Shown here piece after piece: positions 10,301-22,219 of a stretch of DNA of 64,000 bases. Below the pieces are notes generated by a model that was not told the origin of the DNA, did not search any database, and worked only from the letters and a program-made list of their open reading frames with translations. Each line of letters begins with the position of its first letter. The stretch's first letter is position 1. A program made the position numbers and the translations under genes. Source of the stretch: Lytechinus variegatus (taxonomy: Eukaryota > Echinodermata > Echinoidea > Temnopleuroida > Toxopneustidae); the NCBI RefSeq assembly GCF_018143015.1, contig NC_054744.1, forward strand, positions 3,493,059-3,557,058, in the 5' to 3' direction.

Positions 10301-13300
10301 AAAACCTTTATTTTTTTTTGCTTGTCAATTGGTTGAAAAACTTTTTTTTTTTGGGGGGGCTGGTCGAAACTTTCCTCTGAAAAATTTGCCCCCTTTTGGA
10401 AAATCATGGATCTGCCCCTGATGAGACCGGAAATTTTGTTGCTCTTGCCCCTCCTGCATGGCCACCGACCCGTTACGCTCCTGCCCAGCCCGACCAGCAT
10501 TGCAGCAAGATCCGAATGGATCAAACTAACGTTATAGATGTAACGCGTTACATCTTGCTCAGAGCCAGGTCAAACATCGTTCGTATCACCAGCATTCCAG
10601 CAATCAAGCTATCGAAGGTGAAAAAGATACAGAGGATGATTTTGAGATGGTGATCCTTGTTATAGCGATCTTTGTCCATGCCAAAATTGTTTCACTTTGT
10701 GCTTTTGCATTTCATTCTCTGCAAAAGTGAAGCAGTACAAGCTTTGATGATTTTTGTATAGGTCTAGATTTCTTAATTGAATCGATGATAATGTGACTCA
10801 TGTCATGACTTACTTCACCGCCACATTTACAAGCCTATGAATAGAAGACGAAGTAAGTCATGAGTCACATTATTCATCGACTCAATTAAGAAATCTAGAT
10901 GTAGACCTATACAAAAATCATCAAAGTTTGCACCGCTTCACTTTTGCAGAGAGTGAAATGCAAGAGCACAAAGTGAAAACAAATTACCTTCGATCGCTTG
11001 ATTGCTCAATGCTGGTGATATACGAACGATGTTTGACCTGGCTCTGGGCAAGATGTAAACGAGGTTGGCCTACATCGAACATCTATATTTATTTTGATCC
11101 ATTCGGATCTTGCTGAAATTCTGGTCGGACGTCGGGCTGGTCTCCCGGGGCCGGGCTGCATGCAAGTCAATCGCAAACTTCTCTGCTGCACGAATAGCTA
11201 TTTTTATTCTGAAGTCCCAGGTAGTCTACATCAACGAATGCAGCAAAGGCTTAAATTTGTTCTAGCTCTTTACTTGAAAGGAATTTACTGGCCCTCTTTC
11301 CTTGGGTAAGACGTGCATGTAGCATATATTTGCTAGTGATAAATCGTCATTTTCGCTGTCAAAACACGACGAAGACGACGACATCTTATCCGCCATCGTA
11401 CATTCTGTATTATAACGTATATCATGTACAGCGAATAAAAAAAATAAAACGCGAACGAGGTTACATGCATTGTGCACGCTTGCGCGCGTTCACGGAAGTC
11501 CTTAACACACGGGGTGAATGGCGGAATTTCCAGTCGAGTCAATGGTACGATTTTGCATATTATTATTTTAATTTTGAGGCCAGGAGCAGAATTTACCGAT
11601 GGCAACGTTGTGCATGTATTCACTCATAATATTTTACATATTACCATGTCCAAGAACCGTGGTTGTATTTGCCGCCCCACGGAAAGTCACAATTTTAACG
11701 ACCATCCCACAGTCTAAAGGCACTTATCTAATTTGGTCTTCTGTCAGTATTAAATTTAGTAATGCATTAACAATAACACAATCATGATTTGAAATAAACA
11801 AACTAACATTGTATTCAACTAAGTATACACCTTTCATAAACACAATGGGTTGTATTCTAATGATTAAACCTAGGTTTAACCCTAGTCTAAATTAGAATTT
11901 TGAAAATGCTTTTATGGAATGCTGGCTTCATTTTTTCCATATCGCTGGCAATTTCAATGTATCAATTACCAGTAATCAGTTAAATTCCTAATATTTCTGC
12001 ATCTCACTATTCTTCCAGTTCCATGACTCAGTCAAGTTTTTACAACTTTTTGCAGCAGGAGAAGAATAATTTTTAATTGATGAATGATTTGACAACTGGC
12101 ACCCCATAAAAGTGTGGTATAAATTAACCCAGGTTTAACTAAACCATGGCCATATATCAGAACGTACATCACCCAATATTTTAACATAAGAACAAGTATA
12201 GGCTTTTATAATATTTTGATTTGTCTGATCATTTCAGGAGTTCTGTCTGCACTTGGGCGAACAGGAGAGAAGCCCATCTTCCCTGTCAACTTGCTGGCAG
12301 ACTTTGCCGGAGGGGGTCTTATGTGTGCCATGGGCATCGTCATGTCTCTGTTTGAAAGAACAAGATCTGGACTTGGCCAAGTCATCGATGCAAATATGGT
12401 GAGTATGAGTAAAGTAATAAAATGATTTTTTAGTGAACCCCACCAGAAAATGAACATAATTAAAGTGTTCAAGTTCTGCCATATTTTAGATATAAGTCAC
12501 GTGATGAAATATAACATTCAATCCCCTTTTAAGACCATAACTTCATCTTTTGATGAGGTGTTACTTTGAAAATTGTCAACAGAAATGTTTCAACTTCTAG
12601 GATGCATTTTGTTCCAAATTTATGTACGTATAACAAAAAAAGAATAAATGTTTGTTGTATAGTGTGAAGTTGTACTACTTTCATAGATACAGAAGAACGG
12701 TGACTTCTAGTGAGGGAATGTAATGTTTATTTTGTCTTAAATCATCAAAAATATTGAGGGAACAGAAATGAGGCACAGCTTGTATGAATTTTTGACCCTT
12801 TTCTTATGTGTTTTGTATTATATTAATTGGACCAAACTTCAATATAAACATATATTCACTTTGTCATAGATTAATAACCTGATGACTCTCACGTAGCATG
12901 TGTAAATTTTATATTTTCAGTGATCGATTTATATTGTTTAATTTCAGTGTATGAAATACATGAGGTCGATGGGCGATTTTGCCCTCATGACAGCTCTAAT
13001 AACCCCTAAAATTCCCCCAAAATACATGCTTTGGGGTGACTATTCTTTCAAGAATCACCCCAAGATGTGTCACAAGTTACAATATCCAAGATTACTTGGA
13101 AAACAAATTTTCTAACTATGGCAGAATAATGATATTTCAAAAGAAAAAAAAATTACTTTCTTTCCTGTTTTATTTTCAGGTTAATGGAGCAGCCTATGTT
13201 AGCTCCTTTTTATGGGCAAATCGTGATATGGGTCTTTTTGGAGACGATGCCAGTAGAGGAAAGAATCTTCTTGATTCGGGAGCTCCATGCTATGATACCT

Positions 13301-16300
13301 ATCGTACTTTAGATGGAAAGTATATGGCAGTGGGTGCCCTGGAACCCCAGTTCTACGCTAAGTTCTTGGAAGGTGAGCCCTTTATTGTAATATGTGGTCA
13401 TAATGGTAATTCATTTGAAATTGAACGCTTTGTCACATGGTTCTGTGGTAGGTTGTTTGGTTGTGGGCAATCACCTGCAACTCACACGCAAACGAGTTTT
13501 GAGCATGTTCAAAACTCTTTTGCATGCAAATCAGACTTGCATTCTTGTTTAGCGATAAGCATTGTGTCACGTTTAATGGAAAAGGTCAGCATTTGAAGAG
13601 AATGAGGAGGAAGGGTTAGGGTTACAGAAAGCAGGGAGGAGAAGAAGAGTAGGAAAAAAATAATAGAATGTGGGAAGAGAGTGAGGATGAGAAATCATGT
13701 AATATTCATATGTATACATTGCACTCTTCGAAGTGTTTTGGGCAAGGAAACAAGTTAAAAAGGTAAAAGATATCTTCAAATCAATTTTATAGCTAAATTC
13801 CACGTGTTCTGCGCAAATCATTTTTCACTAAAGGTAAAAGATATCTTCAAATCAATTTTATAGCTAAATTCCACGTGTTCTGCGCAAATCATTTTTCACT
13901 AACCTTTCAAAAGTAAGTGGTGCTCACTCAAGCGTAAATATTTTCCGCCAGTTTTATCGTCATTTGCTTAAATGGATCTGTACCGATGTTAAAATGTGGA
14001 AAATTCTTCAGGATATTACAAACTTTATAATTTGATAGGATTTTTTCAAAGTGTAAACTTTTTTTTGATACGCACTGTATAGGGAAACCCTGGTGTAGTG
14101 GTGCACCTACACTCCACCAATTAGTTATATCCGGAGGAGTGACCTGTAGTCAGGCAGCATATGTCATGATTTACCGGCTACTTCGACAAATTGGCTAAGT
14201 CTGATTTTTCACTTTTATGTGATTGGTGACATCACAAGGAACAACTTCCAACTTGGTGACAAATTTCTAATGGTCATCTTGACCATGTTAGGGGTCAAAA
14301 TGTGGTCAATAGGGGTCAATTTTTTAAATTGCCCCAATTCTGTCAAATGACACATCAAATTGTTTGTCTTGTTATACTGAACAAAAAAGTGTACACAATC
14401 ATATACTCTTGACCTCCCGTTAAAAAGTTATGACCGGAAATGTCAAAGGTCAACGAACTTTTGTTCAATGGCAAATTACACTGAAGGTGTTAAGAAAGCT
14501 CATTTTTTTCCGTGTTTTTATGCATGTGTGTACTTTTTTATTTTCGATTTTGATAAGTCCATCGTCAGAAGTCCTTATCCAGAAGATATAAAGGGTCAAG
14601 ACAAGGTCAGGGAAAGGTCAAAAGGTCAACAAACTTTCATTGGAGGCCAAAATACACGTCTAATATAGCGGTTAGAAGTTTAGAAGTCTTATTTTTCGTG
14701 GGTTTTTTATTTTGAGTCTATATCTAAGAAGATATTTTATATACAAAGGGGTCAAATATGCTCATTTAGGAACAATATAGATAAACAGAGATAGACGTCG
14801 AATACATTCAGTGTGGTATGGTATTGCAGGAATACTTTGAAAAGACTTGACAAACCCTTATGCCCTTAAAATCTTATGATCTTCAAGATGTGATGAGTGC
14901 AACCAGTGTGTTTTTTATTTAGGAATTCAATTCAAGTTCAGTTCACTTTCCATTTTCTAATCTTTGATATGTAAAGAAGTATTTCCTTCATTTGCTTTGT
15001 ACAGAATATCTTAATTAACAGAAATTATTGTAATGCATTGGGGTATAAGTATAATACTATGTTAACAGAAAAAACACATCGATTGATCAGTGCTCCCAGC
15101 TCCTAAGAAAGATGCCCAACATTTCATTTGGATTATCTTGCAAATAAGATAATGAGGTTAGGATTGAGGATGATAAGTTGGGCTCCAATTGCTCCTCAAT
15201 TAATTCTAATGTCTGACGGTTATATTGTTTCTGACAAAGAAGCAACATCGTGTATGCATGCTCATTGTAGTCATGGATGTCCATTATGCTGATGTAATAT
15301 ATTCTGACCATTACTCGATCTCTGGAGTCAAGAAGGACTATATTCACATTTATGGTTCATGTGCTGTTCTAAGCTTATCATTGGGCCCTTTTGCATTTTG
15401 TAAAGTGAAAATTTATAAGGATTTCGTGCATACTTTTGGTCAATTGTATTTATTTTTTTAGTAAAAATGCAAGTCTTCACAATTTCTGGGGGCAGCTGCC
15501 CCCCCTTCCCGCTGCGGTATGGCTGTGGTTTACTTCAATTATATAATTATTCTTTCTAGTAACATGCAGGTAATTCAGCAAGTAGGAAAAAACAAGAACG
15601 ACAAAAGAACGAAAACAAAATCTGCATCTTGTATTAAGTTTAGTTTCACGTTGTATGCTCTGGAAACACACACTTGATAAAATAGTACAAGCCGCGTTAA
15701 TGTCAGCACATAATCAGGAATGTGTAGTCGTTGGCTCCAGAGATCGAGTAATGGTCAGAACATATCACATCAGCATGATGGATACCCATGACTACAATGA
15801 TCATGCATACACGATGTTGCCTCTTTGTCAGAAATAATATAACAGTCACACATTAGAATTAATAGCAATTTGAGTCCAACTTATATCATATCATCCTCAT
15901 TCCTTACCTCATTATCTTATTCGTAAGTTAATCCAAATAAGATGTTAGGCATCTTTCTTAGGAGCTGGGAGCACTGATCAATCGATGTGTCTGTTAACAT
16001 AGTGCACATAATTATATTCCCCAATACATTACAATACACTCTCTATTCAGTTGATTAAAATATTATGTACAAAGCAAACTAAGTATTAAATGTATCTTTA
16101 CATATCAAAGACGAGTAAATTGAAAATGAACTGAACTTGAATTGAATTCCTAAATCCAGAAACTCGGAAAGAGCTGGTTGCACTTATAACATCATGAAGA
16201 TGATTTTAAGGGCATAAGGGTTTTTCAAGTCGTTTCAAAGTACCACACTGAATGTATTCGACGTCTATTTCTTTTTATATATGCATATTTGACCCCTTTG

Positions 16301-17709
16301 TATATAAAATATCTTCTTAGATATAGACTCAAAATAAAAAACCCACGAAAAATAAGACTTCTAAACTTCTAACCGCTATATAAGACGTGTATTTTGGCCT
16401 CCAATGAAAGTTTGTTGACCTTTTGACCTTTCCCTGACCTTGTCTTGACCCTTTATATCTTCTGGATAAGGACTTCTGACGATGGACTTATCAAAATCGA
16501 AAATAAAAAGTACACACATGCATAAAAACACGGAAAAAATGAGCTTTCTTAACACCTTCAGTGTAATTTGCCATTGAACGAAAGTTCATTGACCTTTGAC
16601 ATTTCCGGTCATAACTTTTTAACGGGAGGTCAAGAGTATATAATTGTGTACACTTTTTTGTTCAGTATAACAAGACAAACAATTTGATGTGTCATTTGAC
16701 AGAATTGGGGCAATTTAAAAAATTGACCCCTATTGACATCATTTTGACCCCTAACATGGTCAAGATGACCATTAGAAATTTGTCACCAAGTTGGAAGTTG
16801 TTCCTTGTGATGTCACCAATCACATAAAAGTGAAAAATCAGACTTAGCCAATTTGTCGAGGTAAATGACATATGCTGCCTGACTACTGCAGGTGAGAATG
16901 ATTCAGTTGGCTTTTTGTCTCCCAGGCACAGATGAGGCCAAAGGGTGGGGTGGAAGAGTAGGAAAAATGACAGTATGTGGGAAGAGGGGGAAGGGGAGGA
17001 GGACGAGAAGAAATACTGTGGGGGGGGGGTGGGAGAGAAGAGAGAGGGGTAGTGGATGTAGCTTTAGAAAGAAGGGAGGGTGAAGATAATTGGCATATTG
17101 ATGGGGGCACAGTGGAACCCATCCCCCCCCTAGAAAAATAAAGTACATAAATGAATGAATTGAATGAATGAATGATGCATATATTTCTAAGCAGTCAATT
17201 TTCTACTAATTGATGAATTACAGTAATTGTAAAACAGAGAGTAATCAATAAATGAATAATTGATATACAATATTGGATTATATTTTTTCATTGCAGGTAT
17301 TGGACTCGCTGATGACGATGACCTGCCACCACAGTTGAGCAGGGAGGACTGGCCCAGTATGAAGCAAACATTTGCCAGTATCTTCGCCACCAAGACCCAG
17401 TCAGAGTGGACCCTGATCTTTGAGAACACTGATGCCTGCGTCACTCCTGTCCTGACTAGAGACGAGGCATCCCAGCATCCTCATAACAAAGCCATGGGAC
17501 ACTTCTTGACGAATACCAAAGGGGGGCGCGAACCCGCCCCTGCTCCGATCCTGTCACGCACCCCAGCTCGGCCTAACTCAATGGCTCTTCCAGCTGTCGG
17601 CCAAGACACACTGGCAGTTCTGTTAGAGGCTGGATACAGCAAAGATGAGGTGAAGGAGATGTGCGATAATGGGGTTGCCGAAGTGGCAAAAGTGTCTTCC
17701 AAGTTATGA
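7151..17709 (+). CDS. AMACR: Alpha-methylacyl-CoA racemase
   Basis: Complete gene in five coding exons: 7151-7391, 8525-8668, 12238-12398, 13180-13372, 17297-17709. They total 1152 bases including TGA, or 383 aa, against 382 in human. Phases 1,1,0,1 close exactly. The enzyme is a family III CoA-transferase fold that swaps the 2-methyl configuration of branched acyl-CoAs (pristanoyl-CoA, bile-acid intermediates) for peroxisomal and mitochondrial beta-oxidation. Visible family landmarks are [23 protein letters not shown], the catalytic His120 in AGHDINY, Asp150 in [10 protein letters not shown], Glu237 in GALEPQFY, and DACVTPVL near the C terminus. The last three residues are SKL, a canonical PTS1 peroxisomal signal. 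The start is the first ATG after the acceptor at 7143. Introns 2 and 4 each hold a foldback element longer than 2.5 kb. Confidence 0.97.
8337..8480 (-). mobile_element. 5'-truncated SINE body (minus)
   Basis: Minus-strand motifs GTGCTGCACTCAACCCAGGTGAG, TGGTAGGAAG and the TAATAATAATAG tail match the bodies of the copies at 21712 and 50505. The tRNA head is missing. It lies in AMACR intron 1, 40 bases before exon 2. Confidence 0.65.
8525..8668 (+). CDS. AMACR: AMACR coding exon 2
   Basis: Residues 81-128 ([11 protein letters not shown] to NYIATA) with the catalytic His120. Acceptor ATAG before 8525, donor GTAAGT at 8669. Confidence 0.95.
9163..11717. mobile_element. 2.55-kb foldback element in AMACR intron 2
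   Basis: Both ends read TTAGACTGTGGGATGG going inward. The left arm (from 9163) and the reverse complement of the right arm (ending 11717) match nearly base for base over more than 1 kb, meeting around 10825-10835. TA dinucleotides flank both ends. Each arm carries the same small reading frame, [18 protein letters not shown] to FQVKS (minus copy starting near 11399; the plus copy lies near 9494-9628). A 0.67-kb secondary insertion (9754-10420) lies only in the left arm. No transposase is recognised. The arms differ by scattered substitutions, so the structure is not an assembly artefact of identical sequence. Confidence 0.8.
9754..10420. mobile_element. Insertion within the left foldback arm
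   Basis: This block has no counterpart in the right arm. It begins CAGTGGCTTAACAGTGCAG with a poly-G tract and ends GGATCTGCCCCTG, so the tips are hAT-like (CAG...CTG, poly-G/poly-C subtermini). Inside it is purine-rich (9820-9900). I found no convincing target duplication. Confidence 0.5.
11846..12176. mobile_element. Degenerate MITE with AACCTAGGTTTAA tips
   Basis: The left end TGGGTTGTATTCTAATGATT, followed by AAACCTAGGTTTAA, is mirrored by TTAACCCAGGTTTAACTAAACC and ATCACCCA at the right. Similar to the element at 53523-53805. It ends about 60 bases before AMACR exon 3. Confidence 0.4.
12238..12398 (+). CDS. AMACR: AMACR coding exon 3
   Basis: Residues 129-182 ([13 protein letters not shown] to QVIDANM) with Asp150 in LLADFAGGG. 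Acceptor TTTCAG, donor GTGAGT. Confidence 0.95.
13180..13372 (+). CDS. AMACR: AMACR coding exon 4
   Basis: Residues 183-246 ([12 protein letters not shown] to YAKFLE) with Glu237 in GALEPQFY. Acceptor TTTCAG, donor GTGAGC. Confidence 0.95.
13761..13902 (+). repeat. Exact 71-bp tandem duplication
   Basis: Two identical 71-base units, 13761-13831 and 13832-13902, start AGGTAAAAGATATCTTC and end CATTTTTCACTA. Identity implies a recent duplication or a reference artefact. AMACR intron 4. Confidence 0.9.
14144..16889. mobile_element. 2.75-kb foldback element in AMACR intron 4
   Basis: The left arm, about 14144-15340, begins CTGTAGTCAGGCAGCATATG. The right arm, about 15722-16889, is its reverse complement ending CATATGCTGCCTGACTACTG. 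Arms of about 1.2 kb are separated by a loop of about 380 bases. They match through long blocks (for example GGAACAACTTCCAACTTGG, and CACTGATCAATCGATGTG against CACATCGATTGATCAGTG) with scattered differences. It is unrelated in sequence to the foldback in intron 2. No transposase found. A short frame RDRVMVR..HDYN.HAYTML is retained in both arms but has other-frame stops nearby, so I do not call it a gene. Confidence 0.8.
16890..17296. other. Purine-rich end of AMACR intron 4
   Basis: A G/A-rich stretch (16925-17085) is followed by (GAAT)n near 17150-17172. The segment GAAGAGTAGGAAAAA..GTGGGAAGAG near 16950 resembles 13645-13680 on the other side of the foldback. No exon. Confidence 0.5.
17297..17709 (+). 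CDS. AMACR: AMACR coding exon 5 (last)
   Basis: Residues 247-383, from [13 protein letters not shown] through [14 protein letters not shown] to VAKVSSKL and TGA. It encodes the C-terminal domain and the PTS1 tripeptide SKL. Confidence 0.96.
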
Positions 17710-20700
17710 GGAGCTTCCACAACAGGGTCCAACTGATGACGCGAAATCAGCATGAAGCGATGAGCATCCCTAAAATGTATGTGGCTTTCAGCATCATCAA
17801 AATATATAAAGATCAGATTGCAATTGATGATTACCTGACGGCAGTCAGTGATGGTGATGGGAAAATGCAGAGAATTTAAAAAAAATGTTGAAAGAGCTTA
17901 ATCGCAAGAGATGGGTACAAATATCTAGGAGAATGAAGGTGTATGAGATGTGTTCAAAGGTGATTGCTTATCTATCTCTCTCTATTAAGGTGAGATTCAG
18001 CAATTCAAATGGTATTCAATAACAAATCTTTGAATATACATGCATGTAACAGCATCTTCCATTAAATTCTAGTCTCAAAGACACTGAAAGTTATTGTTGA
18101 CCAGTGCTCGGTGATTTTGAAAATTACTGATGCTATAATTTATTATGTTGTGATGGTTTTGTTATGGTCACCCTGCTAGTTTTTGCTGTAATTTCCACTT
18201 TTGACCACGGTCATTGCAGCACTAAAAAAGGTTCAATTGATTGAACTATGAGTATGATAATTTGTAAATATGAAATATATGACAACTCATAAACATGCTT
18301 AAATTTCAAATCTTTGCCATTGCTTAACATCTGGTTCTGGACAATTTCTGAAGTGATCCAATTAGAATGAAAAGCATTCAGCTTTCAACAAGTTAATCAA
18401 TCTTTGAAAAGTTAACAGTTCAAAGGATAGTTTTCAAAATCTTTCAGGATTCATTATTGAATTCCTGTAGTTTTCAGGATATAATAAAGACGTTGAAGGA
18501 ACCTAGTTCCTTGACAAATCATCATCTTTCACATTATTCACTAAGATAGCTTGGATTTATGAGGTATAAATGTTTGTAAGTTGCAATCAAATGATGAGTA
18601 TTTTTGTTTAAGTTGTGCCCGGTCAATGTACGTTAATTTTTGTTTATTTTGGTACATTTAAAATGAGTAAGACCACACCCTTTATTTAAAATGTTTTTGG
18701 AATGAAGATCACTGATTTTTCCCTTTTAACTTAAAGTGATTCAATGATAGAAAATGCAGAGAAAAAAAAAGAATGTTGGAACTTGGAAGGAATTGCAAAA
18801 TGGAGTACCCAACAGCCTGGAGATAGGAGATGAATGAACAAATACTTTTAAGGTTATTGCACATTATCTTCTGTTGGTGAAGGGATTCAGCTATTCATTC
18901 GGTACCGGTTGTTAATTGTATGACGTCCAAGAATTTCAATTGTTGACCTTCGGTGATTGTGAGAGCTACTGTATTGTGAGCAACTAACTCTGTAATCTGA
19001 AATTGTATGATTGTTTCATTTTTAAGACCCCTGATTTTTTTTTCATAAATCAGGATCATTGATTTTTTTCCCCTTTATTCTTAAATTCTAATTTGTTCAT
19101 CTGTTCATTTGACTCCAAAATTATTATCTTGCCACTGTTTGCCTCTGAATTCTGTTGCATTTCCCTCAGAGAAATAGCATGTAGCATTGATGAGAAAATA
19201 AAATAGTAGATCACCAAGGACATAGTTTGCAGACTTCACAGTATTCTGCAAGTCATCTCTATCTTGTTATGTCGAATCATTCCATCAACTTTATGTTATT
19301 TATGTTTGATGAAGGAGACATTGTAGTGATCATCCTTGGGGAGAAAGCACCTTTGGCACGGTTGGGTGCAGGCCATGTGTCTTGAACTTGCCTCATTTGT
19401 GTGATGTCTCCCAAATTTTTTGATAGCACACCTTTTTGTATTAAAATTGTCATAACTTCGTAAATATTGGCTATCCATTTAAAAGTATACATTTCTGAAA
19501 ATACACTTTATGAAGATTCCAAAAACGAATTTAAAATAAGGTAGGGTAAACTGCTGACATTTTTTGAGTGAAAATGATTAATTTTTCTGGACCCCCAATG
19601 TATAATTTATTTCAGACATCCAATTCTTGTTCTCTTTGCCCGTACCATAACCTTTCTGCAGATTTATGATTGATCCGATTAACCTCAATTATGGAAAGCC
19701 AACAATATCATAATATTTCATACAAGAATGGTACAATGTCCCTTCGTGAATAAAGAGGAGTATAAGTGAACTGTCAAGACAACAAGACAATTGTGCTTGC
19801 ATGAATAGCCTAGCCTATACATCATACATAAAAAATGTTTTTAACAGACATGCATTTCACATATTGGAGTTGCTGGCTTTCCATAGTTGTATTTGATCAG
19901 ATCAATTGTAACCCTTTGTAAGGGCCAGGTGGTCTTAACACAGTTAGTCTATGAAGGGTTTGTGATCACTCAATAAAAAAACACCCTGTTCTGATTGGTT
20001 CACTCTTATGAGAAAAATGCAGACTGAACTTGCTATTTTGCAACTGATTGCAAGTATTGAGTGTCCCTGGTCCCTTGGAAATGATGCTTCAGAACTGTTG
20101 GTCATTTGGTAGTTTAATTATAACAAGCACTTATATGTTATGCACTTGGCAGCCAGTAAATTGATACAGCCACCAACTTTAATTACTATTAATCAATGAA
20201 TTGAAATTTCTGAAATGAAAATGAAAGTTTTCAAATTATCATAACCTGTATTGTAATAATATGTCTACATTTGTAAATAGTTACTGATAAGACTTGTAAA
20301 TGTCTTCATTCATTTTAGTATTAAGCATGTCTTTTACTTTCATTTTATTCCTCAAAAGAATATAATCTGTCTTGTTCCATTATGACTTGGATTTTTAATA
20401 TGTGTAATGCTTCATCTCAGGAATTATTTGTTTTAAGCTTGTATGACTCTGTATGCATTTTACCTAACTATTTTGATGTATTGTTGGGAAATGGGATGGA
20501 ATTATTATTTTTCCATTCAAATTTTTGATGCAAGGTAGAAAGTTTATTTAAAATGCAATGAAGGTGTGTATAATTGATTAATTTCACAATTGTTGCATAA
20601 ATCGCAAGCTAATCTTTTAGGATAAAATAAAAATTCTACAAAAACAGATATATTTACCTATTAAGTCCCATTCATGATTGCACATTTAATTGCATTTGAT

Positions 20701-21699
20701 AGCTGAAGTAATCTTTGCATTTTTTTAATATCTTCTACTCATCAACTTCATCAAAACCAAAGAAAAAATAGGGGAAGAGGCAAAAGCTAAAAAAAAAGGA
20801 AGACTATCAAATGGATATCGGTTGAGTAACTATGATCCATATTTTCATATTATTCAAATGACAAATATAGATAAAAATGAAAATAAATCATTATTTATAT
20901 AAGAGTTTCTTTCACACAAAGTTTTGCAGAATGCTTGGAAGTTTCACTGAGATTGCAGTGTGCACATCTCATGCTTGAGATCCTATCCTTCAAATGTTGT
21001 TTTCTCCTTATTTTTGAAGCTATTGCCTTGTTTTTTTTTCTCCATTCAATAAAGTTCTTGTATGGGTTATTGTTAATCAATTTTAACAAGTTATGTTTCA
21101 ATTGAAAGCTTAGGATGTGCTTTTTCAAACTCGATAAAAATCTCAAAAATTCATTTGGGGCAACTTTTTATTGGTTTTGGGTTGGCTGGTTACATATGCA
21201 ACATTGTCATCATTGTAAGGAAAATATAAATCTTATGAAACATATTCATATTGGAATATAAATAAGGTTGCATAATGGAAAATTATATATTTTTATGATC
21301 AGAAGTTTTGAAAATAAATTATGAGATAAAAAAATCTATGTTGTTCTCCTGTTGATCCTTTGTTGTACATTATATTTTTATGTATAAGATGGTTTAATTT
21401 GAATAGGGATTCTGATTGATCAGGGGCCAATTTCATAAGTTGTCACATTTAGCTACTGAAATTATTGAATTTATTTGGCTGATAGTGAATTCGAAATTAT
21501 TCAATTTGTTATACAAATCGTGAACTTGTTATAACAAGTCTCTATAAAAAGGGACCCAGATTTACTTACGTTGCAATTTTGAAATTTAATTTTTGATCTT
21601 GAAACATCACAATTAGTATTGACTAAAAGAGATACAATTTTGTACACAAGTACATGTATATATAGGCCAAGGTTTGCAAGAAGTATATTACCATGGTAT
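17710..21699 (+). other. AMACR 3' UTR and downstream AT-rich sequence
   Basis: No exon seen. AATAAA signals occur at about 18483 and 19197, and either could end the AMACR mRNA. Blocks at 17850-18130 and 18735-18985 look like a diverged duplication (shared GAAAATGCAGAGAA..AATGTTG and TTGTTGACC..CGGTGATT). A minus-strand frame at 20895-21146 has no recognisable family. Confidence 0.45.
21430..21556. mobile_element. Possible MITE fragment
   Basis: It starts GGGGCCAATTTCATAAGTTG and ends TAAAAAGGGACCC, with AATTATTGAATTTATT/AAATTATTCAATTTG inverted segments between. The GGGGCC..TTTCATAA tip style matches 52831-53003. Low certainty. Confidence 0.35.
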
Positions 21700-21711
21700 C
21701 AATCATACTTG

Positions 21712-21955
21712 GAAGCCGGGGCGTCATGGTCTACACCTGCCTTTCAATCAGAGGATCGAGGGTTCAAATCTCAGCCATGGCATTAATTTCCTATAGAAAG
21801 TGATTTATCAACGCTGTGCTGCACTCAACCCAGGTGAAGTGAATGGGTCAAGGCAGCTTGATCTATATGGTAATAATAATTTGCAATGCACCTCGGAATA
21901 GTATTTCTTGATAGAAGGCGCTATATATGTAAATACATATGAATGATTATTATTT
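21712..21955 (+). mobile_element. tRNA-derived SINE copy (plus)
   Basis: The degraded A box (GGCGTCATGGTCTACACC) is followed by B box GGTTCAAATCTC near 21760, CATGGC, GTGCTGCACTCAACCCAGGTG, and the 3' tail GGCGCTATATATGTAAATAC with ATTATTATT. Same family as 50505-50775. Confidence 0.75.
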
Positions 21956-22219
21956 TCTTTTTATGAATTAATGTTAAATTTGATTCCTTGATCAGGCAAT
22001 ACTTGTATATTAACTCAGTGAAAATGGTTCTTCAATATAACAAAGGAGGAAAATAATATACTTTGCCGCATAATTTTTTGTACAATTATGGACAAATATT
22101 TTCATAACCCATGAATACAAAAAGACCCCCTGAATTTCAAATACATTTTTGCGTGTGATGTAGGCTCTGTGTGTATACCATAACAATTTTTTAAAAGTTA
22201 AACAGATATATATATTATT

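Noticed and set aside
15087-15837. Frame RDRVMVR..HDYN.HAYTML in both arms of the second foldback
   Set aside because: Right-arm copy stops soon after, and changes between arms show no clear coding bias, so not called a gene.
20895-21146. 83-aa minus-strand frame with Cys/His residues
   Set aside because: MRCAHCNLSETSKHSAKLC hints at a zinc-binding motif, but no family match, and it lies in AT-rich sequence with no splice context.
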